From: Marthasterias glacialis
Lineage: Eukaryota; Echinodermata; Asteroidea; Forcipulatida; Asteriidae
NCBI GenBank assembly: GCA_911728455.2
Contig: OU452224.1
Location: 7,134,501 to 7,198,500 of the forward strand
DNA: 64,000 bases
Direction: 5' to 3'
The notes under the pieces: generated by a model
What the model saw: the letters and a program-made list of their open reading frames with translations, nothing else
What the model was told of the DNA's origin: nothing
Databases searched by the model: none
Position numbers and translations under genes: made by a program
Shown here: piece by piece, positions 11,703 through 24,178 of the stretch
How the letters are laid out: each line of letters opens with the position of its first letter
Numbering within the stretch: the stretch's first letter is position 1

Positions 11703-12978
11703 TAAAGGGCAAAAATTGAAGAAAACTAAAAATGGTATATGATGTTTTCGTTGATAACTTCACAGATGTTACTGTCCATTGCATAAGTACAATGAAACAC
11801 GTTTAAGAATCTTGTTTTATTCGTCTCGTATAGAAGCTTTTTAAACGTCGGTGTATTTATTCAAAACATCAGGACAAAACAATTTAGTATTGTATTGTCA
11901 TTGAACATTTGACATCAGATAGACCAACAGCAAAAAAAAACTCTGCTATTTCGCTACACAATCGAGATCAGTCCACTTTTCTCACCACAAGCTGTCATTT
12001 TGCCCTGCGGGGTATTTGATGTCCATGTTAGACAGTCATTGTAGGCCGATCCCTCCGTTACACCGGTACAAAAACGTATATCGATCCCGAGATCGTTCCG
12101 TGTTAAGACGACTAAAGTAGGCTTATTGTCGAGGGGATTATCTTATATTTACCTTTTAGAGTAAATTTGAGAAGGGATGGAATAGTTAACAGTTTACGAC
12201 GTGTTAAATGTAAAATTTGAAAATAATCTAAACAGCATTCGCCATGATTTGTGCACAATTTAACACAGTGACACGACTCCAAAGACGACCGTCATTTCTT
12301 GTCATTGCTCGTGTCGCTGCACTCTGTGCCCCACGCGAAGAGAGACGGCGTTGTATTGACCGATTGCTGTTGCTTACCAAGTTCAGTTGAGTAATGAGTT
12401 GTACAGATTGTTGTGGAGTTAAATCTAATTAGCGCAATTTGTCTGCTCGGTGATTGTTTGCGGTGATAATCAATGGGGTAGTTTAATGGATGATGTGAAT
12501 CTCTTTGTTTGCTGAAGAGTACAGTCTCCATAAGAACAAATATTTCAAGACACACGCCGTCAAAATAGCAAGTAACAATAACATAAGTTATAACCATAAA
12601 TGTTTCGTGTAGCCTCTTTCAATTTTGTATAAACTTCCGTTTAAAAAGCCTCGTCAAATATAGTTTATATATCAAACGAATTCGTTTACAATATCATAAT
12701 TCAACCCCAAAGCTGTCTTCGTGCTGTTCGAAGCCATATATGCGAAGTAATATCAAGACTATGTCATTATTTTGTTTTAGAGGTTGTCTTTTAAATAATG
12801 TATGAGCAAATTCAACCAATTCCTATGGTTTTCAACCTTTGAACTTTTCGTTGTTGTAATTTTGGAAGTAACACCAATGTTCGGAGAAAACATCAATGGA
12901 TTAGGTTTCCATGTGGGTTTCATAGCTCTGGCAAATTGAGAGAGAGAAAAAGGGAACAATATGAGCGTAAAGGATGGT

Positions 12979-13150
12979 ATACCTGATGCAATGACGTCAT
13001 TAAGCCGCCATCTTAGAGGAAAACCATTGATTAAGCAAAGGAAACGCACAGATTTGTACGCGCAGCGTACAGGATTGGCCAATGAACAACCTCCTGTTGA
13101 CCTCTAGGCGAGGTCGACCTACTCAAATGACGTCATATGCATAAGGTCCA
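12979..13150. mobile_element. TA-type MITE with CRE in each end, copy 1
   Basis: The ends TACCTGATGCAATGACGTCA and TGACGTCATATGCATAAGGT are imperfect inverted repeats, each containing TGACGTCA. Internally it has GCCGCCATCTTAGAG and the palindrome ATTGGCCAAT. It matches 54799-54954 along its length apart from a 15-20 bp internal insertion. Its size (about 170 bp) and TA-edged ends suit a Tc1/mariner-derived MITE. Confidence 0.8.
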
Positions 13151-14333
13151 ATTTTCGTAAAATGTTGCAGTTTTTCGGGCGTGAACATTTTCTCCGGACA
13201 ATTATTGGTAGGCCTATCAATTTTATAAGAGGTACAGATTGTAAATCGTTCCAAACTTCTGTATGCCCTACTAGCACCCATGCCACCATTAAGGTAATGT
13301 TTTATGGGTTGACATTTCAATTATTATGACATTATATTTTGTAATATTAGTAGTCGTCGCGATCACTGAGAGTGATGCTTTTTTTTCTGCAGTGCACCGT
13401 ACATCTCTGAACACGTACTTCTCTGCTCCAGGAATATTCTCAGATGCCTCGCTCTCTGACAGCGGACTGCGCTGAATTATTTATTCATGGGACGTTTGTG
13501 AAAGAATTGGCGTCACGTTGAACTAACACTTCCGCAGAGGCTAGCACGCAATACACAAACTTAAGACAGAAATGTCATCATTCTTATGTCATATTTAAGT
13601 GTAAGACAGGCTTATATAATGATGTGGTCAATATGAGCTGAGTAAGGGTTCGGGAATTTGCCGCGCACCGTACTCTACAATTTTTTTTACGGCTGGTCTC
13701 ATAGCGAGTCTGCCGGCCATGCATATAAATACCCCGTAACTGTGAACAACGCTGTATGCATGTACGGAAATTACCATTCAATTTTGGGGTGACAAAAACC
13801 TATTTATCAATATCTTTGTTCAATAAAATAACCATTGTCTGATATTTAGTAATCAATCGCTTTTTCTTTCCTGGCATCAAGAATACATTTGGGGGTGCAG
13901 CTCTTTGAAAAACTAACCAGGTTGCCCCCTGCAAACAAACAAAATTAGTCTGGTTACTTGAATGAGTGTGTCTACCCTGAAAAATATTTGTGTCACACGC
14001 GAACGTTGTCGCGTATGCACACTTCACCACTGCCCTGTTGGTAAGTGTGACGTAATTCGACTGTAGGTCACGCCCACTTCACACAAACTGGCGCCGTCGA
14101 TTGACAGTGCCAGAAGACTATCATTTCTGAACTTGTCTATCAAATGTGTCTTGCAAAGACTGAAGTTCTTATCAGAAATATCGGTTTCTTTCATAAGAAA
14201 TGTCTTCGATCGAAGGAATGCGTGTTTTTCGGTACAGTAACATAGTAACGTATGCCCGCTTTGGAACCGGAAGTAGCAAAAACGTTGACCGTGCAGCAGA
14301 TTCGTACGCATGTGACGTAATGACTTACCAATA

Positions 14334-14673
14334 GGATTGACCCACTTACACGCATGTCACACGAGGCGACTGTGCCACGTGACCATTTTGGAAGTCAATA
14401 GACTGTGTAAGTCTCGCACGTATTTGAACATAAGGGTCCGTTAAAGCGCGTGATTTTGTTTCCTTTACATGTTACAGCAATGTGTGTGGGACCAAAATGG
14501 TCCCAAAAATATTTGAATACGCGCGAGACTTACACAGGCTATAGGTATACGCGTATACGCCACATTGCCTAAAATGTACATACACTGTATAACACACAGT
14601 AATATTGACTTCTTGAAAATTGCGCAACCAAGATTTTTGTGATGATGACGTCAGGTGAATTGGGTCAATTCAG
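14334..14673. mobile_element. MITE (ATTGACCC-ended), copy 1, split by a second element
   Basis: The outer ends ATTGACCCACTTACACG and, inverted, ATTGACCCAATTCACC define the element. Segments ACACGAGGCGACTGTGCCAC, TATACGCCACATTGCCTAAA and ATTGCGCAACCA are shared with 61672-61966. The copy is interrupted at 14402-14540 by an insert absent from the other copy. Confidence 0.75.
14402..14540. mobile_element. nested 139-bp MITE with 4-bp ATAG duplication
   Basis: The ends CTGTGTAAGTCTCGC and GCGAGACTTACACAG are perfect inverted repeats. Flanks read GTCA-ATAG on the left and ATAG-GTATAC on the right, whereas the uninterrupted copy at 61.7 kb reads GTCAATAGGTATAC, so ATAG (or the TA within it) was duplicated on insertion. 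The interior also has GGGACCAAAATGGTCCC, a near-perfect palindrome. Confidence 0.8.
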
Positions 14674-15187
14674 TAAATAAGACTAAATAAGATTAAATCT
14701 CGTGAGTAAAATGCCGAAAAATCAAGCGTTATCACTTTGAAAAGACCATTCTATAGCCGATATAAATTTTAAGACTGTATTATTTTTGTATAAAGCTATG
14801 AATACACTGTTTTTAGTTGCAGTGTTTTATACCTGCAGGTTAAACTTACACAAACATGCCTGTCTGAATGTCTAGAGTTTGTATTCAAAACAAATATAGC
14901 CTGTGCTGTTCGACCTTTTTTTATTGATCTTTTTTTTATATTGTTACATCAGTCGCTCCATCACGTTGGGCTATGGAAATGTTAGACCATGAATAAACAT
15001 CCATTCACTGCTCACTCTAGTCTTCAAGTTTTCTGGGACAATCATATTTTTTTTAAAACTACAACAACAGTTTGGACAATTTATTGAATGAGAAATGTGA
15101 AGTCACATAAATTATGAATTTTGAGAAACCGCTAAACCGTTTCATCATTCAAACCTTTGTTATTTATCTAATACATTTTGTGCATGC

Positions 15188-15545
15188 TCATAACAATTTC
15201 GTCGTATGCCCGGTAAAAGGGCGATAGGCCTTACGCCCTTTTACCGGGCACATAAAGTAGTTTGTCCCAGTAAAAAAAAGGACGTAAGCAACAAAATGGC
15301 TCCTGACATGAAAAATATATAATTTTTGTTAATTTTTGTTTTTTGTTTTTAGCTAGAATTACCCTGAAGACATGTTTCCCCATTCCCCATTAACCTTTCT
15401 AGAGTGACTTTTGCATGGCAACAAATTTACCAAACTTTCCCGCTCATAATTCTTGAAACACAAATTTTAACATAACTTGCTTACGTCTTTTTACCGAGAA
15501 TTTTCCCTTACGTCCTTTATACTGGGCACACGACGATTTTGTCTT
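15188..15545. mobile_element. foldback/MITE-like element with multiple GCCCGGTAAAAGG palindromes
   Basis: TGCCCGGTAAAAGGGCG at 15209 is followed ten bases later by its exact inverted copy. Outer inverted ends ATTTCGTCGTATGCCC and GGGCACACGACGATTTT enclose about 350 bp, with further GGACGTAAG / CTTACGTC copies inside. No coding capacity. Confidence 0.65.
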
Positions 15546-16148
15546 TTAATTGGCTGTGATCATGCACGTAGGCCAATGGAGATCGATCAAAGTAATCAAT
15601 GTTCAATAATCAATGTCCAATAATAGATAGCACCATTTCAAGCATACTGCACTTCACATCAACTTGTAACGGAACAGTTTAAAACACACGAAACAGTAGC
15701 TACAGCATCAACCTGATAGTTACCAATATTAAAGCTCATTAATTTTCTGTCAATTACAGAACAAAATAATGATAATTGCCGTATTGAGGGCAGCGTTCAA
15801 ACGGGCACCTGGGAAATTTCCAAAAGTCGCCTGCAGGCGATCTTTAGGGATTCAAATGTTTCAAAATACTTTTTTTCTGAACTCTGATCAAAGAGGGGCA
15901 AAACGGACGAAATCATTTCGCGAATGCTTACTACCACTACCATCTGTATATTAAGAAGTAGGCTTTCGGTTAAAGATTACACATTTTCTGATCGGTGTCT
16001 CAACAAGAGTATGACCCTACCTTTAAATTTGGCATGAGTTATCCACTTTTGATAACCGTGGGTAAAACATTATCATCTACATTCCATGCATCAGCTGTAT
16101 CATGGACCACTCCCTGGAGCTGTCCAGGACCCTATTTCAAATCGCGGC

Positions 16149-16432
16149 TGAAAGCCCCAGCTCACCATTGGTAATAAGAAAAACATAAATGTTCACAGAT
16201 CTACATATACCTTACATGGTATAAAGATAATGATGGTAGAAATTTTCCTTGAAATATGTCTGCCTGAAGTGGTGTCGTTTTTTAAAATAATAAACGAGAA
16301 CTCTGAATATAGGAATGCGTAACAAAACAATGAAATGAGCTGACATTTTCACAGGTTTTTTTTTTTTTTTACAAATATCTTGATTTGTGCAAAGAAATGA
16401 AGCATTTATAGTCAGTTTACCAATGTCAGTTT
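16149..16432 (+). mobile_element. TTAA-type MITE, AGCCC family, copy 2 (internally deleted)
   Basis: Begins GAAAGCCCCAGCTCACCATT and ends with CAGTTTACCAATGTCAG. Compared with the 19 kb copy it lacks most of the central GTCTCACGAGAC segment. Confidence 0.8.
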
Positions 16433-17851
16433 ACAAAATGTTAAACGACAAAATGTTCCACTTTCCAGATTACTGTTACCAGCCAGAGTACAATGTCGCA
16501 TGATTGTGCAGAAAATGGAATAACAAGGCATTTACACGGTATTTTTGTTTAACGTGGTATGTTGTGGTTGCATACTAAATAACTTATGTATATTTCCTTC
16601 TAAGAAATGTCCAATCATTTTGAGTTTAAAGTCACAATTAAAAACTACTGGCAAGGTGCAGGACTACATCAGTTGTATTTTGGTAACAACATTATTACAT
16701 GGCCATACAGTCTACGCCATCGCAAAAGTTCAAAATACTTTCCGGAGTTTGTTTTGACAACATCCCGTTAATGCGTCGGTTATATTATTCGGTTCAGTCA
16801 TGCAAATCGTCCGATTTGGTGGGGGGGGGGGGGAGAAAAAAGCCCCAAACAAACAAAAAATGTGCATGCATAATTAATGGTGTGTTACTGTTGAACATCT
16901 GCAAAATCTTGCAGTAGATTTGATTGATTTATTGATGCGTCCGACATTAGACCACTATTGTTCGCGCCAGGCATTCCTGTTTAACTTTGATCAAAGGCGA
17001 CTTTTAAATCCGAAGACATCGTTGATATTTAACAAGCATTTCTGATTAACCCCCACAAATTCACGTAGCGATGTCACGTATTGACCGCCATGCCCAACTG
17101 GGAAAAAAGTATTTGACTGAGCCATTTGTTCTTAGAGAACGAGTCCACCATTTCAAAGGTGCCCTCGACTTTCTGACATGAAATGCATGCAACTGTAAAC
17201 TGATGAACATGTGTAGTCTTTAACTGAACACATTTTACGCAAAATCAATAAACCCTTACAGCTCAAGTCAGCAACACGGGACAGTGTCCGTGTAGGTGTT
17301 GAACAGACAATGTCTATTGGATTTTATGGTCGTTTAACTAGCATCATGGGTTACCGGGGGGTACCACTTCAAACGCCGATGTGGCATTAAGAACATTAAT
17401 AGAACTCATGACGAGGCTGTCTTTTATACCTTCTGATGCTTATAAAACTTGAAACACAAATCATAACTGTTCACATAACGTGCTGCATTCATTTAGGACT
17501 GCATAAGTTCAATTTGCTAAGGGGTCTGGTCAATCGGGCTGTGGGTATCTCCGAGGAGAGAGATAAAGAGCTGATTGCTAATGGCGCCGGGTCTCATGGG
17601 CGAAAGGGGTGAGGGGAGATAAATCCAGCAAGACACCGCTGACCCGCAGACCTGGAGGCTAAATAAGATCCATTAACGGGTTGTCAGTATGTCATGATGT
17701 GGTATCTGGTATGATCGTGTCTTATCCATAAAGATACCGCACAGAAAACATCCAATTGAATCCACAGCAAAAAAATATTACACATCGTTGAGTATTTTAA
17801 AAATAGCCTGTAAGTTGGGGGAAATGGCTTTAGCAATACAGCTAACTTTAA

Positions 17852-18251
17852 AGGGACACATTGCCTTCAAATCTCTTCATGAAATGTTGCCGTTTGGAAT
17901 TGCCCCTTATCCTTTCTAAGAGTTGTCCATGCAATATAAACACCTACAGTGTGTTGTAATTTGTGAGTAGTGATTCAAAAAAACATATATTTTCCTCTCG
18001 GAAATTCAACCAGCAGAACCACACTCTACATAGAAACATATGGTCCTCCATTTTGGGGAGTCAAAATTGTGGTTCTGCAAAATGGCGGACCTTGTTATGT
18101 CACGAAATCAAACAAAAAATCACACAACTTCAGGAGGATATTTATGTGAATCATTATATTCTACTTTTAACATATCTTTGCATACCGTGTTCATTTTATA
18201 ACAAACGCTTTTTATAGCCCAAAGGCGCCCAATCGAAGGCAACGTGTCCCT
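17852..18251. mobile_element. TTAA-type MITE, AGGGACAC family, copy 1
   Basis: AGGGACACATTGCCTTC at the left end is mirrored by GAAGGCAACGTGTCCCT at the right, and both ends abut TTAA (17848-17851 and 18252-18255). At 400 bp with no coding, this is the structure of a piggyBac-superfamily MITE. A second inverted copy lies at 38464-38841. Confidence 0.85.
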
Positions 18252-19050
18252 TTAACCCTGTTTTAAAATAAGTGGCCAGTGAATCGAAAGTAAATCCATT
18301 TGTATCAATTTGTATGTTTGTTAATTACTGTTTTTAAAGTTCATTTACTGATAATTTTAGTAGCATTGTGTAAACGGTTTCCTATAAGGGAAAAATATAC
18401 ACATTTTTTCCTTTATTTAGTGCTTCATATGCCTACCACTGTAATAAGGAAAAAAAATACCAAGTAAATTTACGGTGATTTAACCGGCTGCATTGGTTCC
18501 GAAACATAACCGTACAATTTCCGCGCAAGGCATTTGTGTCTGGAATTCGACTGTAAATATTACACGTCAGTATTAACCAGTGTTGATTTGAATGTCGACT
18601 AACGGCAACGATCGAACAGGAAAAAAGTGGGTTCCCCCCTTTTTTTATATTTGAGACATCACATTTGAATATCAGTAGAGTGTATGTGAAGTATAGCCGT
18701 GACATGAAGCTTGATTGTTTAAATGGCCACCAACTATGAATACAAAATAGAAACAGACATGATCCCCAAACAGCACTAAAAGTACACTATATACCCACGG
18801 GGAGGTTTGTCTTTCTTTCTCGTACATTTCTAAACAGTCTCATTACTACAGTGCGACATTGAGATTTGATTATCCATGGTTTGTATTATGCATGAAGCCA
18901 CTAAGACACTCTACATGATTTGACTGTAAGTGTTAGTCTCTGAAGATAATTAGTGCATTTAAGTTTTCCAGGGGAACATATTTTTTGTCAAAAGGTAATT
19001 ATGTATGGTTTTGCATTGGTGCCTACCCCCAGACGATATACCTATGTTAA

Positions 19051-19407
19051 AGCCCAAGATCAACATTGGTAAACTGACTGTAAAAGCTTCCTTTCTTTGC
19101 ACAAATCAAGATATTTGTAATAAAACCAACCTGTGAAAATGTCAGCTCATCTCGTTGTTTCGTTTGTGAGAAAACGGTAAAAATGCATTCCGCAGTTTTG
19201 TAAGCATTCCTATTGGCAGAGGTTTCGTCTCAGTGAGACAAAAACTAATTTAGGATCTTATTGTATTTATTATTTAAAAACGATAACACTTCAGGTAGAA
19301 ATATTTCAAGGAAAGTTTTCTACCAGCATTATCTTCATACCATGGAAAGGTACATGTAAATCTGTGAACATTTATGTTTTTCTTCTTACCAGTGTTGAGC
19401 TGGGGCT
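19051..19407 (-). mobile_element. TTAA-type MITE, AGCCC family, copy 3 (best preserved)
   Basis: Full-length 357-bp copy in reverse orientation. AGCCCAAGATCAACATTGGT starts it, and ACCAGTGTTGAGCTGGGGCT ends it, an inverted repeat. TTAA stands immediately outside both ends (19047-19050 and 19408-19411), the target duplication expected of piggyBac-type transposition. Confidence 0.87.
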
Positions 19408-20875
19408 TTAAGATCCTGCTTGGTTGTGCTCCTCAGTATGCCCGTGAGCAATATCTCCCTCAAGCAAACAGGTCGAGTTTTCAGATCCTACGGTCTGAGG
19501 GGCAGAACCAAGAACTAGAACTGTGGCCAGCGCGCCTTTGTCAAGGCCGCTACCTGCCATTTGGAATTAGCTTTCTGCCTCACTCCGTCAAACCACATCT
19601 TTGGACAGCTTCTAGGGGGACCTGACATCCCATTTGCTTCGCTAGTTTCTACAATTTAAGACTCGAGCAAGAACGTTTGTATTCACACTGCTTGTTTTGG
19701 GCGGGCTTCTTGATCTGGTTTTCGGATAAGCCCGCCATGTATGTCTATATTATTAATATCATTAAAGATTGTGGGAAATGTCTCGCCATTCTTATCCAAG
19801 ATATCTATTCGGGGTTTATTTTCGGCAATTTTAAATATGATAGTATAGGGTTAATATACGAAGACAAATGTCTGGGCATACTATTTCAAAGTGAGTTTTA
19901 TCTGTGGAATAAGTACTAGTCAATGATTCCATAACATTAGGCGTACATAATTCATGCGCCGCTTGGATGGAGGTCATCACGTCCTTTTTGTTTGACCAAT
20001 ATAAACTGCCCTTTTGCGGACAAGTGGTCTTCATAGATTCGTCACTCACGTTTTATAAAATTGTCAAAAAATGTTTTTACTTCTTTACCCATAGAAGCTT
20101 TCTCGTCTTTTTGACATGTGGCCTACATTGCATGTACTTGTGTCTTTTAATGGACAGATTAGAATGACGTGGTCAGGGAATGCTGACCGGACTCAGGACA
20201 GCGTGCTGTGATTAGTACCATGTCCTATAAACCCACGGTGGGCTCTCTCATCCAGCCGCTCATTTGGCATGCAAGGAGCGTTGGCAGTGAGGCCTCTTGC
20301 AAATGAGTCGGCGACTCCCCGATGCCCAATTTGAATTACGGCGGATAATCTTACACAATCGCTCCTCCTGGAGTATGTATTATCATACGTAATTGCAGCC
20401 GGAGTTAGTTTCGGTTGTTCTTCTTCATGAAGATACCAGGGGGTGCAGTATCCTATACCCAACTACCTTTACATTATACAGACTCGGCAGCTATAGCTTC
20501 TGCTGACCGTAATAATGTCTGTGTTTATTATACGTACTTGGGGGACTGATGGAATATTATCTTAGGTGGGGCGAGGCTGCTGGGTTTTTTGAATAACATT
20601 ATTTGTCACGATACTTTTCATTAGCCGTGTGACCTTGCGCAATACTAGACATTACGTAGAAACTGATGTATCATGCCGTATTGCACACCCTTTTTAATGA
20701 CATGTTTTACATTTTAGTAAGGCCTACTTGTCCGTCTCCATTCACAATATTTCACAGAGCTTTAGACTTGGGAATAACGGTAGGGAAATCCGATTTGGAT
20801 AAGTCGAACTCACTTATATAGCCCTAGATGTATTGTGTAAGGCTGTATCTGAATTTGGGCTGTATCTGCGGCTGT

Positions 20876-21122
20876 CACTCTAAAAACTCCCGGGTCATAA
20901 TTGACCCGAATTACGGGTCCCAGGGGGGCCTGACTCTTTTATGAGTCAGGCTGACCCGGGAGGTGGTAACAAAGTTGGACTTTGACTCGGATTCTGCCTC
21001 AGTTTGACGCAGTTACGGGTCAGTTTGACACTGATTTCGGTGTCATACTGACCCGGAAATGGGTCAGGCCCACTGCGAACCGGAATCCGGGTCAATTGTG
21101 ACCCGGGAGTTTTTAGAGAGTG
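20876..21122. mobile_element. MITE, CACTC-ended family, copy 3 (best preserved)
   Basis: CACTCTAAAAACTCCCGGGT is mirrored by ACCCGGGAGTTTTTAGAGAG-TG. Inside are alternating GGGTCA and TGACCC words that could fold the whole 247 bp. It defines the termini of the two copies near 1.5-2.1 kb. Confidence 0.8.
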
Positions 21123-21182
21123 GATCACAACGTTGACATGCGTTGAGGCTTAGAGTTCGCTTTAGCAACAGCCGCAGCCGCA

Positions 21183-21280
21183 ACTTGTTTGTTTGCTTGT
21201 TTTTTTTTGCTTGGTTGTTTGTTGTGTTGTTTGTTTGTTTGTTGGGTTGTTGGGTTGTTTGTTTATGTTTGTTTGTTTCC
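21183..21280. repeat. (GTTT)n-like microsatellite
   Basis: Imperfect GTTT/GTTGGGTT repeats of about 100 bp in intron 1. Confidence 0.9.
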
Positions 21281-22336
21281 ATTCACACATGCATGTGTTG
21301 GGTGAAACCCAATCATAATTATTATCAATACATGGCAATGAAGATGAAACACAGTACAACAATTCAGTATAAATGGCAGTGTCCTCATGAGAGGGAATGG
21401 CCATCTGGTAGTAGGAGCAGCCAGACCTGCTGTCAACAGTTACATAAAAACATGAAGTTATTCATGGAAACAATAGTACACAATAGTCCAGTGAAATTAA
21501 ATCAGGAGCACATTAAATCAAATAGTGATGATAGAATGGTTTTCTGCATAAATTAAACCAGACTCATCTATTATAATCTGTGCCAGCAAACACTTCTTGG
21601 TAACAATTGATTTGCTGGGAAATCCACAGCTGAACTATATGCAAAGACCATTACGTGTTTTTTTTTCCTTTGGAGGAGTTGGGGATGGGCGTATATTTGT
21701 TTTATTCTTTATTGATTTCACAACAACATTTTTTTCAGACTGTCGCATTGTTTATTGGCAATTTATTTTCCAGGACATTTCCAGGGATAATCCCATTGTT
21801 GACAGGAGGAGAGTCAATTTATCGAGACACAACCTCGAAAGGCTTAGAGGGGAAACACATCACTGGGTTTTTTGAAGAGTAAATTAACTTTCATCCGCTT
21901 GATTTCTCTGAGGACATCGTAAAACGAACCTTTAAAAGTTGATCCAAAGTCGGTGGCCACGTTATTGTGAAAATAACCGTTCATATTTTGTCAGGATTTA
22001 TTAATCATTGGGATTCAAGACTGGAACTTATCAGTTTTGATTTCTGTAATTTATATTATTTTGAATAGGTCCGGCAAATATACTCACCGGATCGGCGTTC
22101 GTTAGTGACGACACGAAGACAAGGTTCTCGCTGCGCGTGCACACGGGTCATGCTTGTTGTTTGCGTCCGTTTTCAGTCACATTGCATAAAATGACATTTA
22201 ACGTAGGCGAAGGACTTAATTCAGTGTCATTTAGTCGGAAGAGTCGGTTTCGTATTCGGAAAGAGAATTCCGAATTGGGCAGAACGCCGTGTATAAGATG
22301 ATAGAGCACCACTGTTTTGATTTCTTTGCGCGAGAT

Positions 22337-22622
22337 TTGCAATCGCATTGTACAAAAATGGCGACACGCATAATCACACAAGATCCACAAAATGTCTGAT
22401 TTGTCGAACATTTCTCGTAAAATGAAGTAAAGTTATTTCAAGATGTGTTGAGATTCACGTGCGAAAAGTTTGCAAAATTGCGATGGCATTGTACAAAAAT
22501 GGCGACACGCAAATATAATAAGAGCCACGAAATGTCAAATTTTTCAAACAACATTTCTCGTAAAATGAAGTAAGGTTTTTTTTTCTAGCTGTGTTGAGAT
22601 TCATATGCGAAAAGTTTGCAAA
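22337..22622. repeat. two-copy tandem repeat, unit about 141 bp
   Basis: GCATTGTACAAAAATGGCGA occurs at 22345 and again at 22486. Both copies continue through CATTTCTCGTAAAATGAAGT and GTGTTGAGATTCA to GCGAAAAGTTTGCAAAA. No coding pattern; a simple tandem duplication. Confidence 0.85.
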
Positions 22623-23579
22623 ACCAAAATACATCGCCTATACTCAAGGTATACCGTGATTTGACCTGCACCAGCCTTTATGTGATATAGTCTACAATTG
22701 TGCTGTTAGTGTAAACAAACAGATCAATCAAAAATAAACGCTTAATTACTTAAACAGCTGATGATAAATAATTATGTGTGTGTGTGTTTCACTTAGTACA
22801 GACTCCTTTCCTTATTAAACTTGTCAGCATTTATTTGGAAAGGTAATAAATAGTGTCTGCAATTGTTCCATTCAAAAACCTACAGGGACATCCTCGTTGA
22901 CTTTAATTTGTACTGTAGAGTTCTTGTTAAATGCCAAGGATTCCATGACATGTATCTTCGTTTTTATCTGTCCCGTGCATGGTTAACTCATAATACAAAT
23001 ATTGAGGGAAGAAAAGAGTGGCGACGAGGTCTTACTCGGCCGTTTAAAACCGTCAGTTTCGCGGCCCGTGTGAAGGCGAAGGCCTCTATCGCACGGCCGC
23101 GACACCGTAAGTTTTAATTTAAACATCCGATTAAGACCGAGTCATAAGTGCCCTTTAAGATATAAAATTATGTAGAGCAAAATCAGAGAACGACACGGCA
23201 GACCTAACTTGCTTTGCAATGATTTTGTGCTGTACGTTGCGTTGAGGATCCCATCTTTGCACTGTGGGTCTGTTTTGCGGCTCTTCATCACACGTTTTCT
23301 GGTGTTAGAGTATCAAGGCAGGAAACCAGACTAAACTAACAGGTCTTGCACAGCTCATGCCGCGTCTTTATCAGTCGTTTAATACCAGGTAAACGCGGTC
23401 ATGTGACCACCTTTTAAACCAATAGGAATGCCTAAACTGCCTTGGGTATTTAGGAATGTCCTTTTAAGATTGATAGACAGTTGAAGCGAATACATTGTGG
23501 TGCGTTACTGTGATTGCATTAGATTGAAACCGTCAAGGTGAGCCGTCATCATCTTCCTGATTACAACTAATTCTTAAAT

Positions 23580-24178
23580 CGAGCTTCAGTCTTAAAGTTG
23601 CATCTCTGTATTGGAGTCTGAGCATTTGCTTGTTTGTTTGCCAATTATTTTCTGGCTGTGCCCTTTGCTAGCTTTGCTGTCTGTTTTTGTCTTTGGCATA
23701 TTTCCCTCTATATTTGACTTGTATTAGAGTATGGGTTTTTGCGGTGGTGTTGTTTATTTTAGTTTATTTTATTTGTGTATAAATATTTGTCCTCTATTTT
23801 TTACTTGGATTTGAGAGTGGCTTTTCCGAATAGGGCCGTGTGCTGGAATCTCTTTGTACTTTTTACTTCTATGGCTTGTCTGTTTAATTTTTTGTATTTG
23901 TATATATCTATTTTTGTATATATGTACATATTTATTTCTTCAATATTTCAGTTTTTGTTTTTATTCTCATACACCTTGCTTATTGAGTTGTTTTATTTTT
24001 AACTGTTCTCCATGTCAAATGTTTTTCGTAGTTTAATAATCTGTTTTTGGTTTTTGACTTTTCTTAATTGCTCTGTATTTTACATTTTACATGTTACTGT
24101 TTGTGTACAGGACCCTCAAGGATAGCAGGTTTTTTTGACTGACAAGGCTAAATCAAACTACAAATAAATAAATAAATA
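23580..24178 (+). mobile_element. probable non-LTR retrotransposon 3' end
   Basis: A long T-rich region is followed by a short structured segment (GACCCTCAAGGATAGCAGG ... GACTGACAAGGCTAAATC) and an AAATAAATAAAT tail at about 24161-24178, as at the 3' ends of CR1/L2-like LINEs. No reverse transcriptase remnant could be read, so this is a 3' UTR fragment at most. Confidence 0.4.

Noticed and set aside
23010-23115. Possible exon in a GC-rich stretch
   Set aside because: Symmetric GGCCG-rich words suggest a repeat fragment; the open frame has no family match.
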